Assembly (NCBI GenBank): GCA_019637855.1
Contig: JAHBUX010000006.1
Location: forward strand, 124,001-188,000
Source of the DNA: Bdellovibrionales bacterium
GTDB lineage: Bacteria > Bdellovibrionota > Bdellovibrionia > Bdellovibrionales > UBA1609
DNA length: 64,000 bases
Reading direction: 5' to 3'
The notes below the pieces were generated by a model. The model ran no database searches. It saw nothing but the letters and a program-made list of their open reading frames with translations, and was not told where the DNA came from. Made by a program: the position numbers and the translations under genes. Below are positions 42,274-51,308 of the stretch, piece by piece; the stretch's first letter is position 1, and the number at the start of each line of letters is the position of its first letter.

Positions 42274-43706
42274 AGGCGAAATCCCATCGAGCGAAGAGAG
42301 TCCGCCATTTCCGTCAATACACCTTGAACATCCTCCCAAGTGAATGGGAACTCACTTATCTCATTGGCAAACTTTAGCACATCTTCTTTGGCCAAAAGGC
42401 CGTCGTTCTCATCCAAGTAACTCAATAGTGCCTGCGCGAGCTGCCGAAAGCGCGGCGTGAGCTTGTCGACTGTACCTCGAACCAAGCCTTGAATCTGCGC
42501 CAGGCCCAATATGTCCTCCGGCGTCGGCGGTGGTTCGCCGTGTTCAACGATCCTTTGTGGCGTGCCGTCGGACCTGCGCTCCCAGTACACGATATGGGGA
42601 ATCAATACGATATCGGAAGTCGGGCGATCCCGTCGCGGGCGGTGGCTCTCTACGCCGGCGGCGTCAAGCGCCTGTCGCCATGATCCAAAGTGAATCAGCG
42701 CCGCACGATAGATTGTCCGCGCCCGAACGGGGTGCCCGATCATATTCTCCATAAGTATTTGTACCCGTGATTCGTGGCTTAAGAAGCTGGGGCGATCCAA
42801 ATTCAATTTTTGGTGAGAGAGCTCATACAAAACACTGCGGATCAGTTCTTGGTTCCAGGTGATTTTAGGTTCTCGCCGAGGGATATCTTGTCGACGAACC
42901 CCCGCGACAGCCAGGGCCTCACCCCAGGTCCCGAACTCCTTAATTGAGGCATTGTATAAACCTCTGGCGCTGTCGATTTCACCGAACTTCGAAAACAAAA
43001 GAAGGCGCACCAAAAGCTTTTGTCGAATTAAGTTGGAAATTCGTAAGTCTCGAATTTCCTGACTAAGAAAACGAAGTTTTGCCAACGTGTTTTCGCGAGA
43101 GCGAAAATTATGGACGTCATACTGAACGACTTCGACACGCTCGATACCCGCTACCTTCAATGCTTGATTCCACGAGCCGAATTGCCGTTTAGCGCGTTGG
43201 TAAATCGACCTCGAGTTCACGGACACTCCACAGGCTTCGCGAAGTAGGGCTCGTGTGGGCTCGTCATCTGTGCGCAGATTCATAGCGCTAGCGGAAAGAG
43301 CGATGCCTTTCGCATGTAGAGCGCGAATGCCATTCACGATCTGTTCTGGCGACAAAGGAAATCGACGGCGTAGTTGCAGGGGATCAAAACCGTTTTGCCT
43401 TAAGCCCTCGTCCCAGCTGTTGTAGCGCTTGCGAACACCGTAAATAAAGGAATCGATTTTCACATTGGTCCCAAGTTCGCGACTTAAGACTTCGTTGGCT
43501 ATCGTTGCGTGTGTGGTTCGAATTTGCGTAAATCCCAAAGGAATATCGGCAGCGTTCAGAGCGTGAAAGAGCTTTCCAATGTCCGCGCTGGCCCAATGAA
43601 CCATGGCATGAGCGTCGTGCGAAATAAGATGGTTTTCACATTCGGGAGGATTCGCCCATGCGGAGCTACCCAGAGTTAAGAGAAGTGCGGCAACGACCCT
43701 GGCCAT
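42270..43706 (-). CDS. Exported protein with homing-endonuclease-associated repeats
   Basis: The 478-residue product starts with a signal peptide (MARVVAALLLTLGSSAWANP). It then contains repeated units ending in a Y...FGSWxxAL..AG motif: RYNSWDEGLRQNGFD, QFGSWNQALKVAGIE, EFGTWGEALAVAGVR and HFGSWRQALDAAGVE. This is the HNH/homing-endonuclease-associated DNA-binding repeat. No nuclease motif is seen. A helical C-terminal part follows PTPEDILGLAQ. DNA-binding repeats behind an export signal are unusual and suggest action on foreign DNA or in another compartment, unless the signal is in fact an uncleaved anchor. Confidence 0.8.
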   Translation of the reverse strand: MARVVAALLLTLGSSAWANPPECENHLISHDAHAMVHWASADIGKLFHALNAADIPLGFTQIRTTHATIANEVLSRELGTNVKIDSFIYGVRKRYNSWDEGLRQNGFDPLQLRRRFPLSPEQIVNGIRALHAKGIALSASAMNLRTDDEPTRALLREACGVSVNSRSIYQRAKRQFGSWNQALKVAGIERVEVVQYDVHNFRSRENTLAKLRFLSQEIRDLRISNLIRQKLLVRLLLFSKFGEIDSARGLYNASIKEFGTWGEALAVAGVRRQDIPRREPKITWNQELIRSVLYELSHQKLNLDRPSFLSHESRVQILMENMIGHPVRARTIYRAALIHFGSWRQALDAAGVESHRPRRDRPTSDIVLIPHIVYWERRSDGTPQRIVEHGEPPPTPEDILGLAQIQGLVRGTVDKLTPRFRQLAQALLSYLDENDGLLAKEDVLKFANEISEFPFTWEDVQGVLTEMADSLRSMGFRL

Positions 43707-43748
43707 GGGCGCACCCTAGGCCTGATTGAAAATTCGGTCAAGGGCCGC

Positions 43749-44576
43749 CTAAAAATCCGCCATCATAATCATCGCCTCAAGCGACGTGTCTGCCGTTAGA
43801 TTCCCAGCTATGTCTTGAACCAAAAACAACTCGATGATGGAAAACGGGGCGACCATTTGGAAGAAGAGGGTGGCCGGGCGACCAATCTCATAGTTCTCAA
43901 ACACTTTGGAACTGAACAAGGATCGCCACTGCACCTTGTAAGGTAACGCGGGTTTGTTATGAAGGCGCGCCACCGCATAGTTGGCCCACCCCTTTGGAAT
44001 GCCGCTCACCTCCGCGCGAATCAAGGGCGATCCCCAAGGTAGGCTAGCCAAAAAGACATAAGGTATGTGTTGAAGCACGGTCTTAACTGCAGAGCGCTGG
44101 GCTTCGCCCCGATCTTTTTGAACTGCGGCGTCCAAAAGCTGAATCCTGGATCGCACGTCATCATTCATTTTTCCCGTAACATAAATATCCTCGCTCATAA
44201 TTTGGATCGCCGCCACCCGTGCGGGGAACTTGTCGACCTCCGAGATCACTCGCAGAGCCAGACGTTCGCAGCGACTGGGGAAGAGTTCACGAGGGTACTC
44301 GGAGAAGAGGAGGTCGTAGTAGCTCTTGCCCAGAGTCGTTTTCCACAAAACCTCTGCGTAAGGATGCCGGCCATCGTTACCCTCAACGATGGATGAGGAG
44401 GGTTGCTCTGGAGTGGCTAAATCTGTCTTGGGCGTCACGGGCGAGGGAGCGGGGGCGGGTGCGGAAGGAGATGGAGAGGGCACCCTATACCTAGGATTAT
44501 CGGGCCGGGGCCCACAAGAGCAAAAAAACAAGAGCAAGGGAAGGGCGGCAACATGGCGCAAACGTTGGCGACTCAT
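43749..44576 (-). CDS. Lipoprotein with proline-rich linker, unknown
   Basis: The 275-residue product has a lipoprotein signal (lipobox FCSC) followed by a Pro/Ser/Ala linker (PSPSPSAPAPAPSPV). The folded part of about 200 residues has no recognised domain. It includes Cys near RCERLAL and several aromatic strand-like segments at the end. The linker suggests reach away from the membrane. Confidence 0.8.
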   Translation of the reverse strand: MSRQRLRHVAALPLLLFFCSCGPRPDNPRYRVPSPSPSAPAPAPSPVTPKTDLATPEQPSSSIVEGNDGRHPYAEVLWKTTLGKSYYDLLFSEYPRELFPSRCERLALRVISEVDKFPARVAAIQIMSEDIYVTGKMNDDVRSRIQLLDAAVQKDRGEAQRSAVKTVLQHIPYVFLASLPWGSPLIRAEVSGIPKGWANYAVARLHNKPALPYKVQWRSLFSSKVFENYEIGRPATLFFQMVAPFSIIELFLVQDIAGNLTADTSLEAMIMMADF

Positions 44577-44738
44577 GGGAGCACCAGCTACAATCGTATT
44601 TTAGTTTAGTCAATTGTACGTGATTCCATGCGGGGGAGGACTGGCATGAACGGGACTGAAACCCCTCAAAACCCGGTGGATTTCAGAGAGATTTTCAGCT
44701 AGGTGATAGGGAATGACTACATTTACAGGCCTTAAACC

Positions 44739-45629
44739 GTGCTTTTCAGCGACGTTTTAGACATCCACAAAAGCTACGCTCATCCCCAAGGGCTGGGTGA
44801 TATTCTGGGTGACAGCTTTTTGTTGGAATCAAATCCCATCTATCGAAAAGTGAGGCAGGTCTCTTTAGAGATCGGCTGCCGATACGTCGAAGCTTATCCA
44901 GAGTACCTTTTGTTGCCATTTTATGAGCTTCCTAAAATTGTTGCAAACAAGTGCGTACCCTATGTTCCGCATGCGCGTTTGATGGAGGGCATTGAGCGTG
45001 GCCGGCCCGATACATTCTCAACCGAAGACGTGCCGATGCCCGAAAGCTATCATTTGCATGAATCTGCCCACGTGATCGCCGAGCATTTTTACAAAGATGT
45101 TTCATTGCGGACCCCACAGGAGAAAATCCTCAAGGCGATTTTATGTGAGAGTTTTGCCAACGCGGTCGATGCGATGGCCTGCATGCCGGCGACGGACGAT
45201 ATTCATCGCTTTTTTATCAAGCAAAACTGCTACATGCATCCCCGCCTCAAGGTGATGCGGGCGATGACTGATCTTGCGGAAACCATGGGACTTCGCTTTA
45301 CGTTTATGCTGGCGTTCTTTACCTACGTACAGGCCAATTTTTTAGCCAAGGCGCTTGGCATGAAAGCCATTCGGCAGTTGGCCGAGCGCTATGCACTAGA
45401 CCCGCAAATCGATATGAAAAGGCTAAAGAATATTCGGATCGTGCGTGCCATTGGCGAAAACCTCGATCCTCGTTTTCGTGTGACCACCACGGGCAACTTT
45501 CTTAAACAAGAGGGTTTCGAAGGCGAGGTTTACGATATCCTGAGTTTTCCGTTTCACGCGGTCTTTAAAGCTAATATGGGACTTGCAAAGGCAACCGAAG
45601 CGTTAAGTCTCACGCTGAGCGAACGCTAG
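44739..45629 (+). CDS. HExxH-containing protein, putative metallopeptidase
   Basis: The 296-residue product contains HLHESAHVIAEHF with H107, E108 and H111, a zincin-type HExxH motif. A possible third ligand is the Glu of LCESFANAVDAMAC about 27 residues on. There is no signal peptide. The start is GTG 44739, the only start after an in-frame TAA at 44733; the ribosome-binding site is weak. A separate short ATG frame with a better site begins at 44713. No named peptidase family is recognised. It is convergent with the 45632 gene. Confidence 0.75.
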   Translation: MLFSDVLDIHKSYAHPQGLGDILGDSFLLESNPIYRKVRQVSLEIGCRYVEAYPEYLLLPFYELPKIVANKCVPYVPHARLMEGIERGRPDTFSTEDVPMPESYHLHESAHVIAEHFYKDVSLRTPQEKILKAILCESFANAVDAMACMPATDDIHRFFIKQNCYMHPRLKVMRAMTDLAETMGLRFTFMLAFFTYVQANFLAKALGMKAIRQLAERYALDPQIDMKRLKNIRIVRAIGENLDPRFRVTTTGNFLKQEGFEGEVYDILSFPFHAVFKANMGLAKATEALSLTLSER

Positions 45630-45631
45630 AA

Positions 45632-46135
45632 CTATTCGCAGATGACGTCCTCGAGCCAAACTGTCCCCGCGATGGCTTCACGCGGTTTCATACCCAAAAG
45701 TATGTTTTCGACCCTAGTGAACTTGGGGTGGAACAAAATGGTCACCCCTTCTTCATTGGGACATGCAACTATAGGTAGTGTGGCGGTGTTGATAATTTGC
45801 CCTACGCGCTGGGGCGTCACATTGCCACGATTCAGCACATAGTAATATACGGAAGCTTCATCATCGTTTTGCACGATCGCGGCGACGTAGTCGGCCTGTT
45901 CTACGAGGTGGATATCCGTGTCTTCTCTTTGGCTGCGTAAGATTTCAATAAGCAGTGTTTTGGCCTTGAGTTTGTCACTGACCAAGACCGCGTTTTCATC
46001 ATTTTCGGTAGGCATTTGTCTACCTATGCTTGCGAAGCAAATCTTTGCATCGGCGAGATTTCGCACATGACATGGGTTTTCCTGGGCCGAGACCGGAATA
46101 GCAAATAGCAGGACGATCGGAGCTAAGAACGACAT
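45632..46135 (-). CDS. Secreted protein, unknown
   Basis: The 167-residue product has a signal peptide (MSFLAPIVLLFAIPVSAQ) and a small mixed fold with four Cys (CHVRN, ICFAS, ACPNE, ICE), likely two disulfides. No family is recognised. It stands alone and is convergent with the HExxH gene with 2 bp between. Confidence 0.78.
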   Translation of the reverse strand: MSFLAPIVLLFAIPVSAQENPCHVRNLADAKICFASIGRQMPTENDENAVLVSDKLKAKTLLIEILRSQREDTDIHLVEQADYVAAIVQNDDEASVYYYVLNRGNVTPQRVGQIINTATLPIVACPNEEGVTILFHPKFTRVENILLGMKPREAIAGTVWLEDVICE

Positions 46136-46326
46136 TTTTACTGTACCTCGATAGGCCAGATTTCTATCAATGACTAGGCGTCAGAACAACGAGACAATGA
46201 AGCACGGTGGTTTACGCCTGGTCCGTGCATTTTATGCTTCAATCGTTAGGACAATTTTACCAAGGGGCTTTTGCTGACGGCCAAAAGGGATGCAATTTTA
46301 TGATTGTGCGGTATTCACCATGGTGA

Positions 46327-48966
46327 ATGGTGGAGAGCAGCACAAGCGGGAAAGTTCAAAACGCCTGGTTAGCGCAGGTGAGAGCACAAATTCCAGCGGC
46401 GAGCGAGATTCTGAATCAGGAGCTTTGCCGATTTTTTCCCATGTTTTGTGAAGATCCAAACGCGGCTGCCGAGCATGGCGTCCATAGAGCCCGGTTAAAA
46501 AACTACTCCGTTCAAGACCTCGCCCTCGAATACACTCTTTTGCGCGAGTGTTTATCGGATCAGGCGACAGCGACTGTTCATCGCGCCATCGATGCGGCGG
46601 CACTCACAGCGGTTCAACATTTTCTAAACGAGCGACAGAAGCCGGGTGATCTCTCGCGCTCACAATTGTACGACTTCATCGTGCAGGCGCCTGATCCGAT
46701 GGTGCGTCTCTCTGGTCCCGAGCATGTTTTTACTATCGTGAATAAACCCTATATGGATTTCGTTGGACGCGATCCGCTGGGCATGAAAGTGCGCGATGCA
46801 TTTACCGTCGAAGAGGCAGGCGATTTTTTCGCACTTCTCGACGGCGTCTATGAGACGGGAACACCGTTTACCGGTAGAGAGCTGCCCTTAAAACTACCGG
46901 ACAAGAGCGGCGTGTTGCAGCAACACTATATCAATGTGGACTACTACCCCTCGCGGGATGCGAAGGGTAATGTCGACGGCGTCTTGGCATTTCATCACTT
47001 GGTCACCGATCAGGTGAACCTACGCCAATCCGTCAAACTGGAGCGCCACAAGCTTGGCGCGATCTTTGATAAGTCGCCGGCGGCCATGGCGTTGTGGGTG
47101 GGAGAAGAGTTGGTGTTTGAGAAATCAAACCCTCAGTTTCAAAACACCTTTCCACAGCACAAACTCGAGGGCCGCTTTGAAGATGCGGTTCCGGAGCTAA
47201 AAGCGCAGCCTTTCTTCGAACTATTGCGCAACGTATTCAGAACGGGCGTGCCGTTCGCTGGCCAAGAGATGCTGGCAAAAATCCCTAGGTATCCGGGTGG
47301 TCCGCTCGAAGATCGCTACTATGACTTCACCTATGTGCAAGTGACTGATCCGGAAGGCAAGCCTTACGGCGTATTTGATCACGCTGTTGATGTTACCGAT
47401 CGGGTGATGGCGCGCAAGCGTATTGCCGATAGTGAACATTTGCTACAGCTGACGGCCAATGCGATCCCGGCCTTGATTGCCTATATGGATAAAGATCTGC
47501 GCTATCGTTTTGTCAACGATGCCCACGAGACCTGGTTCGGAAAACCGGCCAGTTTATTTGTCGGCAAAAAAGTTTCCGACGTCGTTGGCGAAAGGGCTTT
47601 CAACGCCATCAAGCCGCGGTTTGAAAAGGCTCTTCGCGGTGAGACGTTTGAATTTGAGGAGAGAGTTGAGTTTGTCAATGGCCCACGCCAAGTTCATGTC
47701 TCTTATTCGCCTGACATCGACACTCGCACCGGCGAAGTGCGTGGCATTGTCTCTTTAGTGCAAGATGTTTCTCAGGCCAAGATCTTCGCTGATGAGCTCA
47801 AAGATGCAAAGGTTTCAGCGGAAGCGGCGAATGAGGCCAAGTCATCCTTTTTGGCTAATATGAGCCACGAGATTCGCACCCCGCTCGGCGCCATCATCGG
47901 CTTTGTGGATCTTATGAAGGACCCTGATATCACGTGGAAGGATTTCTCCGGCTACATTGGGGTTGTCGAGCGCAATGCTGAGCAGCTCCTGCGCATCATT
48001 AACGACATTTTGGATCTGGCGAAGGTTGAAGCAGGGAGAATGGTTTTAGAGGAGATCAGGTGCTCACTTCCTGAGTTGCTCTCCGACTTTGCTTCTTTGA
48101 TGGCGTTTCGAGCCAAAGAAAACGGCATTGAGTTTTCTCTTGAAGCAACATCGCCTCTACCTGAAACCATCGTGGCCGATCCGACGCGTATTCGTCAGAT
48201 TTTAAGCAATGTGGTGGGCAATGCCATCAAGTTTACGCCTCGGGGGTCTGTGAACGTGACCTTGTTCATCGAGGGGACGCAGCTTTTCGTTCGCGTTCGT
48301 GATACCGGGCGCGGTATCTCCTCAGAACAGGTCAAGGGCTTGTTTCAGCCATTTATGCAGGCCGATTCGACAACCACACGTAGGTTTGGCGGCACCGGTC
48401 TTGGCCTGGCATTGACTAAGCGATTGGCTAGATCCATGGGCGGTGACTTTGTTCTGACGGAAAGTGCTCTAGATAAAGGCAGCACTTTCGACGTCTGGTT
48501 TCAGGTTCGAATACCGGATGATGTAAGAGTGGTTGAGCCTCAACAGTTGCAGTTCTCGACGGCGATGCCGCCGAAGGTGACGCCGGCGTTACGGCGCCTA
48601 GACGGAATGAAGGTTCTAGTGGTGGATGACTCGGAGGACAATCAGGCTCTCCTTGGAATCATGCTGGAGCGTGCTGGCGTGACAGTCGAATTCGCCTCCG
48701 ATGGACAAGAGGGAGTTGAAAAGGCGTTGGCATCAGAGCACGATGTGGTGCTGATGGACATTCAGATGCCCAAGATGGATGGCTATCAAGCGCTAGAGCA
48801 TTTGCAACGCCGCGATTTCAAGACGCCGGTCATTGCGTTGACCGCGCACGCAATGAAAGAAGAGCAAGAAAAAGCGACGATCAACGGATTTTCTGATTTT
48901 GCCACCAAGCCCATTCAGCGCGAGATCTTTATGAAGCTCTTGGAGCGCTATAAGACTTCGGGATAG
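46327..48966 (+). CDS. PAS-containing hybrid sensor histidine kinase
   Basis: The 879 residues are, in order: an N-terminal helical RsbU/RsbRD-like region (about 1-110), three PAS domains (about 120-235, 240-360, 370-490), and HisKA with phospho-acceptor H514 in [19 protein letters not shown]. HATPase_c follows with N-box [15 protein letters not shown]1 VRDTGRGIS and G2 GTGLGLALT. Last is a receiver domain with D811 in [13 protein letters not shown] and the DD pair in [11 protein letters not shown]. No membrane segment is seen, so it is a soluble sensor, perhaps of redox or a ligand through PAS. No cognate regulator is adjacent, so output may be through a phosphotransfer partner elsewhere. 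Confidence 0.95.
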   Translation: MVESSTSGKVQNAWLAQVRAQIPAASEILNQELCRFFPMFCEDPNAAAEHGVHRARLKNYSVQDLALEYTLLRECLSDQATATVHRAIDAAALTAVQHFLNERQKPGDLSRSQLYDFIVQAPDPMVRLSGPEHVFTIVNKPYMDFVGRDPLGMKVRDAFTVEEAGDFFALLDGVYETGTPFTGRELPLKLPDKSGVLQQHYINVDYYPSRDAKGNVDGVLAFHHLVTDQVNLRQSVKLERHKLGAIFDKSPAAMALWVGEELVFEKSNPQFQNTFPQHKLEGRFEDAVPELKAQPFFELLRNVFRTGVPFAGQEMLAKIPRYPGGPLEDRYYDFTYVQVTDPEGKPYGVFDHAVDVTDRVMARKRIADSEHLLQLTANAIPALIAYMDKDLRYRFVNDAHETWFGKPASLFVGKKVSDVVGERAFNAIKPRFEKALRGETFEFEERVEFVNGPRQVHVSYSPDIDTRTGEVRGIVSLVQDVSQAKIFADELKDAKVSAEAANEAKSSFLANMSHEIRTPLGAIIGFVDLMKDPDITWKDFSGYIGVVERNAEQLLRIINDILDLAKVEAGRMVLEEIRCSLPELLSDFASLMAFRAKENGIEFSLEATSPLPETIVADPTRIRQILSNVVGNAIKFTPRGSVNVTLFIEGTQLFVRVRDTGRGISSEQVKGLFQPFMQADSTTTRRFGGTGLGLALTKRLARSMGGDFVLTESALDKGSTFDVWFQVRIPDDVRVVEPQQLQFSTAMPPKVTPALRRLDGMKVLVVDDSEDNQALLGIMLERAGVTVEFASDGQEGVEKALASEHDVVLMDIQMPKMDGYQALEHLQRRDFKTPVIALTAHAMKEEQEKATINGFSDFATKPIQREIFMKLLERYKTSG

Positions 48967-48998
48967 CGCCCGCGCTGAAAAACAGTTATGGTGGTGCG

Positions 48999-50111
48999 AT
49001 GGTCACCACAGCCGCTCAAATATTGCGCAAAGAATTTGAATTCAAACATCTGATCGCGACGCTCTGTCTGATTGTATTCCTGATCAGTAAGCCCTTTGCC
49101 GACAGTAACTATTGGATATCCACCTTGGCCTCTGTTTTCTTGGGCATCGCGGTGATGGCTTCTGTTCACCATGCGGAAATCATCGCCCACAAGATCGGCG
49201 AGGGTCTAGGCACATTGGTGCTGGCCCTCTGTGTGACGGTCATCGAAGTGGGACTGATTATTTCGCTGATGTCGCAGGTGGGGATGGAATCCAGTTACCT
49301 GGCGCGTGACACGGTTTTTGCGGCGGTGATGATCATCACCAATGGGATGGTGGCCCTTTGCCTTATTCTCGGTGGACTCAAGTTCAAAGAGCAGGAGTTT
49401 CAAGTCCAAGGCTCCAAGAGTTTGTTGGTCGTTCTGCTCACTTTGTCTTTTCTGGTGTTCGTGTTGCCCAACTACACGACGACGACGGCGGGCCCGACCT
49501 ACAATCCGGTGCAAATGATTTTCACCGGTGTGATATGCGTTTTGCTCTATTTGGTTTTCGTATTCTTTCAAACCACCAGTCATAAAGCCTATTTTGAAGC
49601 GGCCAGTGAGACGGCGAAAGAGGTCACCGTGAGCGAAGAGTCTCATGAGGTGACGAAGGTCGACGCTTGGTTAAGTTTTATCTCATTGTGTTTAAGTTTG
49701 ATCGCCGTGATTGGGTTGGCCAAGATGATCTCGCCGATGATTGAGCGTGGGATCGTTTTTCTGGGCGCACCTAAATCCACAGTGGGTCTTCTTATTGCGG
49801 CTATCGTTTTGTTGCCGGAAACATGGGCAGCCATTAACGCCGCCCGCGCCAACCGTTTGCAGACCAGTCTCAATCTGGCATTGGGCTCGGGCATTGCCAG
49901 TATCGCACTGACCATTCCGGCGGTGATTATCTATTCGTTCTATGAGAACCAGGAATTGGTGTTGGGTCTTGACCCTAAAAACATGGTGTTTATGGCCATG
50001 ACCTTTTTGGTGGGAATATTGACGCTGGGGACCGGCAAATCCACCCTATTGCAGGGGGCTGTGCATGCCGTGATCCTTTTGGCGTACTTTGTGATGTCGT
50101 TTGTTCCTTAG
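48999..50111 (+). CDS. chaA: Calcium/sodium:proton antiporter ChaA-like
   Basis: The 370-residue product has eleven hydrophobic segments and both CAX signature regions: IAHKIGEGLGTLVLALCVTVIEVGLI in the first half and VLLPETWAAINAARANRLQTSLNLALGSGIASI in the second, each with the conserved Glu. These are the alpha repeats of cation/proton antiporters. It exports Ca2+, Na+ or K+ in exchange for protons at alkaline pH. The stop TAG shares its last base with the GTG of the next gene. Confidence 0.94.
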   Translation: MVTTAAQILRKEFEFKHLIATLCLIVFLISKPFADSNYWISTLASVFLGIAVMASVHHAEIIAHKIGEGLGTLVLALCVTVIEVGLIISLMSQVGMESSYLARDTVFAAVMIITNGMVALCLILGGLKFKEQEFQVQGSKSLLVVLLTLSFLVFVLPNYTTTTAGPTYNPVQMIFTGVICVLLYLVFVFFQTTSHKAYFEAASETAKEVTVSEESHEVTKVDAWLSFISLCLSLIAVIGLAKMISPMIERGIVFLGAPKSTVGLLIAAIVLLPETWAAINAARANRLQTSLNLALGSGIASIALTIPAVIIYSFYENQELVLGLDPKNMVFMAMTFLVGILTLGTGKSTLLQGAVHAVILLAYFVMSFVP

Positions 50112-50572
50112 TGAGCTTAAAGTACAAAATCATGGCTCAAGAAAACGAATTGCCTCCGATTATGGCCAATGCTCGCGAAGACTTGGCGGGTAGTCTTGGG
50201 GGCGATTTTTCCCCCGGCGATTGGGACAAAATCCTTGCCCAGGCTCACGAAAAGCTGAGCCTTTCAGAAAAGCCTCCTCAGGAAGCCTGGGTGGACGTGA
50301 TTCGTGACTTTCACAGCCAGCGCTATTGGGGTTTCACTCCGGATTACGTAAAACCGAAGCCCAAGCCCGAGGATAAGGTCTTGGGCAAACGCTTTATCTG
50401 GTATTGCTTCCGTTCGTTTCTGATCACCAAAGTTGTTGTTCTCTACTTCGGTGCGCGTTGGTCGGCGGACCAGGAGCCCATCAACGGCTATATCTTCTTT
50501 GGCGCCATGATCTTTATGATAACTAGTTATGGATTGTTTATCTGGCGTTACAGCCGTGGCCGTAAGGATTGA
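50111..50572 (+). CDS. Two-helix membrane protein, unknown
   Basis: The start is GTG 50111, overlapping the chaA stop by one base; an ATG at 50132 is an alternative. The first 90 residues are soluble and acidic (LAGSLGGDFSPGDWDKIL), followed by two membrane segments (FLITKVVVLYFGARW and INGYIFFGAMIFMITSYGLFIW). It may be functionally linked to ChaA through coupling. No family is recognised. Confidence 0.75.
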   Translation: MSLKYKIMAQENELPPIMANAREDLAGSLGGDFSPGDWDKILAQAHEKLSLSEKPPQEAWVDVIRDFHSQRYWGFTPDYVKPKPKPEDKVLGKRFIWYCFRSFLITKVVVLYFGARWSADQEPINGYIFFGAMIFMITSYGLFIWRYSRGRKD

Positions 50573-50623
50573 TTGGCATAACGTCTCTGTAAACATGCCA
50601 GTTGACGTAGGGGCGTTGCGACT

Positions 50624-51127
50624 GTGAATCATTCGGTGATGAAAACGGCACGTATTTACATGCTGCTGCTGAGTATGGTCACCGTGATGGCGCCGCTGCA
50701 AATGCTGCACGCCGATCGCCTCGATCGCTCTTTAGACCGCTGGGAAGAGACTATTGTGGGCATCATCGATCGCGATTTTCCTGGCGGTGACTTTCCCCAT
50801 CTGCATCGCATTCCCACCGAAGATGAGCAGGTCATCGTTAATCTGAATATGAAAAGTTTGGTCGCGCACTTGGACTGGATAGTCTATGCCGATTTGTTAG
50901 AGAGCGGCTATGTCAGCACTCGAAACGAAGCGCGGATCGAGCGTCAGTTGAATGATTTGCGCCTTCGCATTTTGCAACGTTTGCGGCGCCCTCTGCTGGT
51001 GGCCCTACTCAATGAGTTCCAAGCTCATGGGGTGACCAAAATCTTTCGCAAGCATCCTCTGCCGCGAAATCTAGTCATACATTCCATCGGGCTGATCTTA
51101 GCCAGCTGTCCTGACCTGCTGCAGTAA
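50624..51127 (+). CDS. Secreted helical protein, unknown
   Basis: The frame starts with GTG 50624; ATG 50639 gives a cleaner signal peptide (MKTARIYMLLLSMVTVMAPLQMLHA) but lacks a ribosome-binding site. The mature part is helical and Leu/Arg-rich (QLNDLRLRILQRLRRPLLVALLNEF). No family is recognised. Confidence 0.72.
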   Translation: MNHSVMKTARIYMLLLSMVTVMAPLQMLHADRLDRSLDRWEETIVGIIDRDFPGGDFPHLHRIPTEDEQVIVNLNMKSLVAHLDWIVYADLLESGYVSTRNEARIERQLNDLRLRILQRLRRPLLVALLNEFQAHGVTKIFRKHPLPRNLVIHSIGLILASCPDLLQ

Positions 51128-51308
51128 TTCCTATCTGCATTCTCTTTTTGAGACGTTTAGCGGCTGAGTGTATGCCTTTGCGTGGCCTAAATATCCCAAT
51201 GTGGAACGAAAGCTTAGAGTTTATAGGAGTTTACCTGCACTGTCGGTAATCTACTCGTGGGTTAGCTGCACGTACAACTTGACGTAATACCCAATGGGGA
51301 CTCTTCAC

